12,366 bases of DNA. Source: an uncultured beta proteobacterium (GTDB lineage Bacteria > Pseudomonadota > Gammaproteobacteria > Burkholderiales > Burkholderiaceae_C). The notes below the pieces were generated by a model. That model ran no database searches, was not told the origin of the DNA, and worked only from the letters and a program-made list of their open reading frames with translations. How positions within the stretch are numbered: position 1 is the first letter of the stretch; the number at the start of each line of letters is the position of its first letter. The DNA lies in assembly GCA_903885415.1 (NCBI GenBank), contig CAISIP010000080.1, positions 1 to 12,366 on the forward strand. The letters run 5' to 3'. The translations under genes and the position numbers were made by a program. Positions 6,286 to 12,366 of the stretch are shown piece after piece.

Positions 6286-9200
6286 TCAGCCCACCCAGCG
6301 TCTTGCGTTGCGCCAAAGTTGCATCCAGGGGCTGAAATCCGACGGGTCGGCGTCGGTCCAACTAAGCTGGATATTGCGAAACACCCGCTCCGGGTGCGGC
6401 ATCATGGCGGTGAAACGGCCGTCGGCGGTGGTCACCGCGGTAAGGCCACCCGGGCTGCCGTTCGGGTTGAAGGGATAGTCCTCGGTCGCCCGTCCGTGGT
6501 TATCGGTAAAACGCAGCGCAGCCTGCACCTTTGCGGCGTCGCCGCGCGCCCGGAAGTTGGCGTAGCCCTCGCCGTGGGCAACGGCAATGGGCATGCGCGC
6601 GCCGGCCATGCCGTGCAGGAACAGCGAAGGCGAGTCAAGCACTTCCACCATCGACAGCCTGGCTTCGAAGCGCTCGCTCAGGTTGGTGGTGAAACGCGGC
6701 CAATGCTGCGCGCCGGGAATCATGTCGGCGAGTTCGGCAAACATCTGGCAGCCGTTACAAACGCCCAGTGCGAAGCTGTCGCTGCGCGCGAAGAAGTCGC
6801 TGAACTGCTCGGCCAGATCCTGGTTGAAGGTGATCGAGCGCGCCCAGCCGACTCCTGCACCCAGCGTATCGCCATAACTGAAGCCACCACAGGCGACCAG
6901 TCCCTTGAAATCGGCCAGGCGGACACGGCCGCTCTGCAGGTCACTCATGTGCACATCGAAGGACTCGAAGCCGGCTTCGCTGAAGGCGTAGGCCATCTCG
7001 ACCTGCGAATTGACGCCCTGCTCGCGCAGCACCGCCATGCGCGGGCGCGACAGCAGCAACGCCGGGGGTGGCGACGCCGCCGCCAGCAGCGCCGGTAGGT
7101 GCAGATGCAGTCCGGGATCGCCCGGATCGCCTGCCCGCGCGTGCTCGGCATCAGCGCAGACCGGGTTGTCACGGCGCTGACAGATCTTCCAGCTGACCGA
7201 GTCCCAGACCTGCTGCAGGTCTTGCAGCCTGGCCGAAAAAATGCACTTGGCGTCGCGCCAGATCTGCACCTCGCCCACGCCGGTATCGATCGCCGAACCG
7301 ACCGGCCGTGTCTTGGCGATGCAGTGGCTGTGCCGACTCAGCCCGTGCGCACGCAGCCTTCGCATCACTTCACCGCGCTGCGCAGTGCGCACCTGCAGCA
7401 CGACGCCGAGCTCTTCGTTGAACAGCGCTTTGAGCGTCAGCTCCTGCCTGCGGGCGCTGATCTGCTGCGCCCAGTTCTTGCTGTCGCCGTGCTCGGCCCG
7501 GCTGTCGCTCACACCGTCGCCCTCGGTGACCAGCAGGTCGAGGTGCATCGCCACGCCAACCTGACCGGCAAATGCCATTTCGCACACCGTGGCAAACAGG
7601 CCGCCGTCACTGCGGTCGTGGTAAGCCAGGATCAGCTTGTGCGCGCGCAAATCGTTCACCGCGTCGACCAGTCGCACCAGGTCCTGCGCGTCGTCGAGGT
7701 CCGGCACCACGTCGCCGACCTGATCGAGCGTCTGCGCCAGGATGCTGGCGGCCATGCGCATACGGCCGCCGCCGAGGTCGATCAACACCAGGGTGGTGTC
7801 GGTTTCGCTGGCGTCGAGCGCCGGCGTCAGCGTGCCGCGGACATCGGACAGGGTGGCGAAGGCGGAGACGATCAGCGACACCGGCGAGGTGACTTTGCGC
7901 TCGCTGCCGTCCTCGCTCCACTGGGTTCGCATCGACAGCGAATCCTTGCCCACCGGTATCGATATGCCCAGCGCCGGGCACAGTTCCAGACCGACGGCCC
8001 GAACGGTCTCGTACAGCGCCGCGTCCTCGCCGGGCTCGCCGCAAGCGGCCATCCAGTTGGCCGAGAGCTTGACCCGGTCCAGCGCGATGGGCGCGGCAAG
8101 CAGATTGGTGATCGCCTCGGCTACCGCCATGCGCCCCGACGCTGCAGCGTTCACCGAGGCCAGCGGCGTGCGCTCTCCCATCGCCATCGCCTCGCCCTGA
8201 AAGCCGCTGTAGTCAGCCAGCGTGACGGCGCAGTCGGCTACCGGAATCTGCCACCGGCCCACCATCTGGTCGCGATGGCTCAGTCCGCCCACGCTGCGGT
8301 CGCCGATGGTGATCAGGAAACGCTTGGAGGCGACGGTCGCGCTCGACAGCACATCCAGGCACGCCCGCTGCAGGTCGACCCCTCCCAGGTCCAGCGCCCG
8401 AAAGCTGCGCGCAAGGCGCTGCACATCGCGGTGCATGCGCGGCGGCTTGCCCAGCAGCACGTCCATCGGCATGCGCACGGGCATTGCCTGCGCCGGTGCC
8501 TCCAGCGCGTCGGCCAGCACCAGTTCGCGCTCGGCGGTCGCGACGCCAACGACCGCGAAGGGGCAGCGCTCGCGCGCGCACAGCGACTCGAACAGCGGCA
8601 GCGACTCCGGCGCGATGGCCATTACGTAGCGCTCCTGGCTTTCGTTGCACCAGATTTCCTTGGCGCTCATGCCGCTGCTGCCCAGCGGAACCGCGCGCAG
8701 CGCGAAGCGGGCGCCGCGCCCGGCGTCGTTGCTCAACTCGGGGAAGGCATTGGACAGGCCGCCGGCGCCCACATCGTGGATGGCCAATATCGGGTTGTCG
8801 GCGCCCATCAGCGCGCAATGGTTGATCACCTCCTGCGCGCGCCTTTGCATCTCCGGGTTGCCGCGCTGCACCGAGTCGAAGTCCAGCGCCTCGGCGTTGG
8901 CCCCTGTGGCCATCGAACTTGCTGCGCTGCCGCCCATGCCGATGCGCATGCCCGGCCCGCCGAGTTGCAGCAACAGGCTGCCCGCGGGAAAAGCCAGCTT
9001 ATGCGTCTGGCCCTCGTCGATGGTTCCCAGTCCTCCGGCGATCATGATCGGCTTGTGGTAGCCGCGCTGCACCGTGTCGACGTCGCTTTCAACCGACTGC
9101 TCGTACTCGCGAAAGTAACCGAGCAAATTCGGACGGCCGAACTCGTTGTTGAAAGCGGCACCACCCAGCGGCCCCTCGACCATGATCTGCAGCGCGTCGG

Positions 9201-10335
9201 CAATATGGCCAGGCTTGCCGTAGCCCGGCACCGACCCGTCAAAGCGCAGGCGCGACACGCTAAAGCCGGTCAGCCCGGCCTTGGGCTTGGAGCCGCGCCC
9301 GGTGGCGCCTTCGTCGCGGATCTCGCCGCCCGCACCCGTCGAAGCTCCGGGAAAAGGCGAGATGGCGGTCGGGTGGTTGTGCGTTTCCACCTTCATCAGC
9401 ACCTGATTTTTCGCGTCCAGTTTGCGGTAGCGCGGAACCGCCATGTCCGAGTCGGCCGGCGCCACCGGAGCACAAAAGCGCTCGACGCGCGAGCCCTCCA
9501 TCACCGACGCGTTGTCGGAATAGGCAACCACCATGTGCTGCGGGCTTTTCTGGTGCGTATGGCGGATCATCGAGAACAGCGTGTGCGGTTGCGCGACGCC
9601 GTCGATGCTGAACTCTGCGTTGAAGATTTTGTGTCTGCAGTGTTCGCTATTGGCCTGCGCGAACATCATCAGCTCGACATCGCTGGGGTTGCGTCCAAGC
9701 GCTCCGAAGGCCTTGGCCAGATAGTCCATTTCGTCGTCTGCCAGCGCCAGGCCGTAGGCGGTGTTGGCAGCGCGCAGCGCGCCGATGCCGCCACCGATGA
9801 GGTCGACCTGTTCCAGCGCCCCGGCCTCGATGTCGCTGAACAGGGCGTACGCCTGCTCACGACCGAAGGCCACGCTTTCGGTCATCCGGTCGTGCAGCAA
9901 GGCCGCAACCGCCTGCAACTGACGGTCACCCAGCGCAGGCATTGCCAGGAAGCCCGCCTTGAGCGTGATCCGGTACTCGGTGATGCGCTCGATCCGTATG
10001 CTTTGCAGACCGCAGTTGTGCGCGATATCGGTTGCCTTGGAAGACCAGGGCGACACGGTGCCCAGGCGCGGGGTCACCAGCAGCAGCGCGGCACCCGAGT
10101 CGGCGTCAAAAACCCGCGCCGCTTGCGCGTCCAAAGGCTCGCCATACCGCAGCAGCGCCTCAAGCCCGCGTCGCATCGCCTCGTGCGGCGCTTCATCGCA
10201 GGCCACCAGGTGCACGAAGCGGGCATAAACGCCGTCTATCCGGGCGTCGATTCGACGCAGCGCACCGATTAGCTGACCGGCTCGGAAGCGGCTGAGCGCG
10301 TTGCCGCCTTCAAGGGGGGTAATGTGGAGGGTCAC
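6286..10335 (-). CDS. purL: phosphoribosylformylglycinamidine synthase, large single-chain PurL
   Basis: PurL converts FGAR, glutamine and ATP to FGAM, the fourth step of de novo purine synthesis. This is the long proteobacterial form: 1349 residues against about 1295 in E. coli. The N-terminal PurS-like part starts MTLHITPLEGGNALS. The first synthase domain carries ANSEHCRH (about 228-235) and VETHNHPTAISPFPG (316-330), followed by the glycine-rich GATGRGSKP stretch. The second synthase half includes HDVGAGGLSNAFPELSND and, later, PVGKDSLSMRT and YHDRSDGGL. The glutamine amidotransferase domain spans roughly 1100-1349 with the catalytic triad C1193 (GVCNGCQMF), H1314 and E1316 (PHPERVF). The start is a GTG at 10335: no ATG fits without losing the conserved N-terminus, and no Shine-Dalgarno is evident. 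No frameshift or missing active-site residue was seen. The gene leads a probable purL-transporter-DUF1624 unit and is divergent from map. Confidence 0.98.
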   Translation of the reverse strand: MTLHITPLEGGNALSRFRAGQLIGALRRIDARIDGVYARFVHLVACDEAPHEAMRRGLEALLRYGEPLDAQAARVFDADSGAALLLVTPRLGTVSPWSSKATDIAHNCGLQSIRIERITEYRITLKAGFLAMPALGDRQLQAVAALLHDRMTESVAFGREQAYALFSDIEAGALEQVDLIGGGIGALRAANTAYGLALADDEMDYLAKAFGALGRNPSDVELMMFAQANSEHCRHKIFNAEFSIDGVAQPHTLFSMIRHTHQKSPQHMVVAYSDNASVMEGSRVERFCAPVAPADSDMAVPRYRKLDAKNQVLMKVETHNHPTAISPFPGASTGAGGEIRDEGATGRGSKPKAGLTGFSVSRLRFDGSVPGYGKPGHIADALQIMVEGPLGGAAFNNEFGRPNLLGYFREYEQSVESDVDTVQRGYHKPIMIAGGLGTIDEGQTHKLAFPAGSLLLQLGGPGMRIGMGGSAASSMATGANAEALDFDSVQRGNPEMQRRAQEVINHCALMGADNPILAIHDVGAGGLSNAFPELSNDAGRGARFALRAVPLGSSGMSAKEIWCNESQERYVMAIAPESLPLFESLCARERCPFAVVGVATAERELVLADALEAPAQAMPVRMPMDVLLGKPPRMHRDVQRLARSFRALDLGGVDLQRACLDVLSSATVASKRFLITIGDRSVGGLSHRDQMVGRWQIPVADCAVTLADYSGFQGEAMAMGERTPLASVNAAASGRMAVAEAITNLLAAPIALDRVKLSANWMAACGEPGEDAALYETVRAVGLELCPALGISIPVGKDSLSMRTQWSEDGSERKVTSPVSLIVSAFATLSDVRGTLTPALDASETDTTLVLIDLGGGRMRMAASILAQTLDQVGDVVPDLDDAQDLVRLVDAVNDLRAHKLILAYHDRSDGGLFATVCEMAFAGQVGVAMHLDLLVTEGDGVSDSRAEHGDSKNWAQQISARRQELTLKALFNEELGVVLQVRTAQRGEVMRRLRAHGLSRHSHCIAKTRPVGSAIDTGVGEVQIWRDAKCIFSARLQDLQQVWDSVSWKICQRRDNPVCADAEHARAGDPGDPGLHLHLPALLAAASPPPALLLSRPRMAVLREQGVNSQVEMAYAFSEAGFESFDVHMSDLQSGRVRLADFKGLVACGGFSYGDTLGAGVGWARSITFNQDLAEQFSDFFARSDSFALGVCNGCQMFAELADMIPGAQHWPRFTTNLSERFEARLSMVEVLDSPSLFLHGMAGARMPIAVAHGEGYANFRARGDAAKVQAALRFTDNHGRATEDYPFNPNGSPGGLTAVTTADGRFTAMMPHPERVFRNIQLSWTDADPSDFSPWMQLWRNARRWVG

Positions 10336-10337
10336 TG

Positions 10338-10351
10338 GATAGGCGATAGGC
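10338..10351. repeat. tandem heptamer repeat just upstream of the purL start
   Basis: GATAGGC occurs twice head to tail (10338-10344 and 10345-10351), beginning two bases from the GTG start of purL. On the purL mRNA it reads as a pyrimidine-rich stretch (CGCCTATCGCCTATC) exactly where a Shine-Dalgarno would lie. It may simply be a short duplication. Confidence 0.5.
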
Positions 10352-10410
10352 GTGGCGCAAGCTGCATCAGACTGCGCCCCGGGACGGGGGTCGGGAAGGC
10401 AGAAGCGTGG

Positions 10411-10416
10411 ATTTTA
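10411..10416 (-). promoter_or_regulatory. candidate -10 element for purL
   Basis: On the minus strand this reads TAAAAT, a five-of-six match to the TATAAT consensus and one of few AT-rich spots in the 163-base gap. It would place transcription start near 10404, giving a leader of roughly 70 bases before the GTG at 10335. No convincing -35 lies 16-18 bases upstream, and I see no PurR-like operator, so this is tentative. Confidence 0.3.
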
Positions 10417-10483
10417 GCCGCGCCGAGCTGCCGCGCGACACCCTGCGCGCTAGCCATGACGGCGGCGGAAACCCGATTGGAAA

Positions 10484-10492
10484 TGGGATAAT
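10484..10492 (+). promoter_or_regulatory. candidate extended -10 promoter for map
   Basis: TGG followed by GATAAT (10487-10492) matches the extended -10 pattern TGnTATAAT with one mismatch. There is no clear -35, which extended -10 promoters can lack. Transcription would be expected to begin about seven bases downstream of the hexamer, that is at or next to the A of the map ATG (10499). No Shine-Dalgarno precedes that ATG, so the mRNA may be leaderless. Confidence 0.45.
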
Positions 10493-10498
10493 TGGACA

Positions 10499-11320
10499 AT
10501 GACAATCACCTACAAAGACGCCGACGGAGTCGCCGGAATGCGTGCCGCCGGCAGGCTGGCGTCCGAAGTACTGGACTATCTTGGCGCGCATGTGAACGCC
10601 GGGATCAGCACCAACGAGATCGACCGGCTCGCGCATGCCTACATCACCGAGGTGCAACAGGCGATCCCAGCGCCGCTGAACTACCGGGGAGGCGGAAACA
10701 TCCCCTATCCCAAGTCGATCTGCACCTCGGTCAACCACCAGGTCTGCCACGGCATACCGAATGACAAGCCGCTCAAGAAGGGCGACATCGTCAACATCGA
10801 CGTCACGGTGATCAAGGACGGTTGGCACGGCGACACCAGCCGCATGTTTCTGGTCGGCGACACCTCGATTGCTGCGCGCCGGCTTTGTGCGCTGACCTAT
10901 GAAGCGATGTGGCACGGCATAGCGATAGTCCGTCCCGGCGCGCGGCTGGGCGACGTGGGCTGGGCGATACAGCGCTTTGCCGAAAGCCACGGCTTCAGCG
11001 TCGTGCGCGAGTTCTGCGGACATGGCATCGGACAGGTGTTTCACGAAGAGCCGCAGGTGCTGCACTACGGCCGGCCCGGCACGCTGGAGGAACTGGTCCC
11101 CGGAATGACCTTCACCATCGAGCCGATGATCAACGCCGGCCGCAAGGACATCAAGCACGGCCCCGAAAAAGACGGCTGGACCATCGTCACCAAGGACCAC
11201 TCGTTGTCGGCGCAATGGGAGCACACGGTGCTGGTAACCGACGCCGGTTACGAGGTGCTGACGCTGTCGGCAGGCAGTCCTGCGACGCCGGCCTTTGTGG
11301 CCGGTGCGGCCAGCGACTGA
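10499..11320 (+). CDS. map: methionine aminopeptidase, type I
   Basis: Map removes the initiator methionine from new proteins when the second residue is small, acting in the cytosol near the ribosome. The product is 273 residues, close to the usual type I length (E. coli 264), with no type II insertion. The five dinuclear metal ligands are all present: D101, D112, H175, E208 and E241, matching E. coli D97, D108, H171, E204 and E235. The substrate-contacting histidines H80 and H182 are also in place (SVNHQVCHG, GQVFHEEP). The ATG at 10499 is directly preceded by GGACA with no Shine-Dalgarno and lies seven bases from a likely -10 element. The gene is divergent from purL, and glnD begins 10 bases after its stop, so map and glnD are probably transcribed together. 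Confidence 0.97.
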   Translation: MTITYKDADGVAGMRAAGRLASEVLDYLGAHVNAGISTNEIDRLAHAYITEVQQAIPAPLNYRGGGNIPYPKSICTSVNHQVCHGIPNDKPLKKGDIVNIDVTVIKDGWHGDTSRMFLVGDTSIAARRLCALTYEAMWHGIAIVRPGARLGDVGWAIQRFAESHGFSVVREFCGHGIGQVFHEEPQVLHYGRPGTLEELVPGMTFTIEPMINAGRKDIKHGPEKDGWTIVTKDHSLSAQWEHTVLVTDAGYEVLTLSAGSPATPAFVAGAASD

Positions 11321-11330
11321 CCCGGTGGCC

Positions 11331-12366
11331 ATGGTGCAGCAGCAAGCACCCGAGGCTGCAATCGACGGTGTGCGGGCGTTGCGCGACGGCTACCGGGCAA
11401 AAAAGCGCGCACTGCAAGAGGCGATGGCGCGCAGCGGTTCGGCGGCGCGCGGCGTGCAGGCAGCGCTGGGACGGCTGTGCACGCTGACCGATGCCACGCT
11501 GCAGGAACTATGGCGGATGAGCGGTCTGGGGCCATCCTGCGCGTTGGCGGCGGTCGGCGGCTACGGTCGTGCCGAGCTGTTTCCCTGCTCGGATATCGAC
11601 GTCTTGCTGCTGCTTGCAAATGCAAAGGCGCCCGAGAGCGATGCCGCACTGCAGGCGCGCATAGAGGCGTTCATCGGCGCCTGCTGGGACCTGGGGCTGG
11701 AAATCGGCTCGAGTGTGCGCACCGTGGCCCAATGCCTGGAAGAGGCGTCCAGGGATGTCACCGTGCAGACCGCGATGCTCGAGTCGCGCCTGGTGGCGGG
11801 CGACGCGGCGCTGTTCGACGACTTTGGTGTGCAATTCAGGCAGGCCCTGGACGCTCGTGCATTTTTTGTCGCCAAGACGCTGGAGCTGCGCCAGCGCCAC
11901 AGCAAATTCGAGGACACGCCTTACGCACTGGAGCCCAATTGCAAAGAGTCGCCCGGGGGTCTGCGCGACCTGCAGGTGATCCTGTGGATCGCCAAAGCGG
12001 CAGGCTTGGGCGACAGCTGGGACGCGCTCGCGCGCACCGGGCTGGCGACGGCCTTTGAAGTCAGGCAGATCAAGCGCAACGAGGCGCTGCTGCGCCTGAT
12101 ACGCGTGCGGCTGCACCTGCTGGCGGGCCGGCGTGAAGACCGCCTGGTGTTCGACCTGCAGACGGCGGTCGCCGAGACCTTCGGATACAAGGCCTCCCCG
12201 TTCGGCACTGACGTGTCCTCGCTGCCTCCCTCCACCGGCGCCGACGGGCCGTCGCCAAGCGCAACGCGCAGGAAAGCGGCGGTGGTACGCGCCAGCGAGG
12301 CGCTGATGCGCCGCTACTACTGGGCGGCCAAGGCCGTTACGCAACTCAACCAGATACTGCTGCTCA
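11331..12366 (+). CDS. glnD: [protein-PII] uridylyltransferase GlnD, N-terminal part (3' end beyond window)
   Basis: GlnD senses glutamine and adds or removes UMP on PII signalling proteins, so it controls glutamine synthetase and nitrogen-regulated transcription. I translated 345 codons from the ATG at 11331 to the window edge without a stop. The nucleotidyltransferase signature GGYGRAELFPCSDIDVLLLL begins at residue 76, with catalytic metal-binding aspartates D88 and D90. The following helical GlnD linker region shows PNCKESPGGLRDLQVILWI and, near the edge, MRRYYWAAKAVTQLNQILL. The HD hydrolase and ACT domains lie outside the window. A GTG at 11325 is an in-frame alternative start; neither has a good Shine-Dalgarno, and coupling to map (10-base gap) is likely. 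A Pro-, Ser- and charge-rich stretch at about 287-316 interrupts a normally conserved region. Confidence 0.96.
   Translation, partial: MVQQQAPEAAIDGVRALRDGYRAKKRALQEAMARSGSAARGVQAALGRLCTLTDATLQELWRMSGLGPSCALAAVGGYGRAELFPCSDIDVLLLLANAKAPESDAALQARIEAFIGACWDLGLEIGSSVRTVAQCLEEASRDVTVQTAMLESRLVAGDAALFDDFGVQFRQALDARAFFVAKTLELRQRHSKFEDTPYALEPNCKESPGGLRDLQVILWIAKAAGLGDSWDALARTGLATAFEVRQIKRNEALLRLIRVRLHLLAGRREDRLVFDLQTAVAETFGYKASPFGTDVSSLPPSTGADGPSPSATRRKAAVVRASEALMRRYYWAAKAVTQLNQILLL

Noticed and set aside
7099..10272. A 1057-codon open frame on the plus strand, antisense to purL
   Set aside because: It lies wholly inside purL, its translation shows no recognisable domain and is rich in Arg, His, Gln and Ala as expected for the antisense of GC-rich codons, while purL shows every family motif.
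11298..11312. A five-base-pair stem at the end of map, considered as a terminator
   Set aside because: It is short, lies inside the coding sequence and has no T-run after it; glnD starts 10 bases beyond the map stop, which argues for read-through.
1..12366. Defence, mobile-element or secretion systems
   Set aside because: Every stretch longer than about 180 bases is occupied by a recognisable housekeeping or membrane-protein gene; no recombinase, nuclease, toxin, direct-repeat array or attachment-site repeat was seen.

Overview
The window is a GC-rich (mid-60s percent by eye) bacterial chromosome segment, densely coding with short intergenic gaps. The PurL, BolA, YciB, SelO and acyl-CoA ligase sequences all read like Burkholderiales proteins, most like Comamonadaceae. 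That placement rests on remembered family sequences, not on a search. I see no tRNA, rRNA, CRISPR array, insertion sequence, phage gene or toxin-antitoxin pair. I do not see a convincing new biological system. This is housekeeping and metabolic DNA with several regulatory details worth checking.

Layout. (1) Positions 1-811, minus strand: the N-terminal 270 residues of an AMP-forming acyl-CoA ligase that runs off the left edge. (2) Positions 812-991: a 180-base divergent intergenic region with an imperfect inverted repeat just before selO. (3) Positions 992-4607, plus strand: a compact run of selO, msrB, yciB, bolA and a parvulin-type peptidylprolyl isomerase gene. It contains a 4-base ATGA overlap and gaps of 3 to 61 bases, so it is probably one operon. 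(4) Positions 4571-10335, minus strand: purL, then a DMT/EamA transporter gene, then a DUF1624/HGSNAT-type membrane protein gene, with gaps of 14 and 18 bases. The last gene overlaps the end of the isomerase gene by 37 bases in convergent orientation. (5) Positions 10336-10498: a 163-base divergent region between purL and map. (6) Positions 10499-12366, plus strand: map, then glnD 10 bases downstream; glnD runs off the right edge.

How the genes relate. The selO-to-isomerase run has an oxidative-stress and envelope flavour. SelO AMPylates proteins in redox control, MsrB repairs methionine sulfoxide, BolA proteins work with monothiol glutaredoxins in iron-sulfur handling, YciB is an inner-membrane envelope and septation protein, and the isomerase has a signal peptide for the periplasm. 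PurL carries out the fourth step of de novo purine synthesis; the two membrane-protein genes behind it have unknown substrates. Map removes N-terminal methionine, and GlnD is the nitrogen-status uridylyltransferase acting on PII proteins.

The main things to check are the inverted repeat that would sequester the selO ribosome binding site, the likely leaderless map transcript behind an extended -10 promoter, the convergent coding overlap, the purL start with no Shine-Dalgarno but a tandem repeat, and a Pro/Ser-rich insertion in GlnD.
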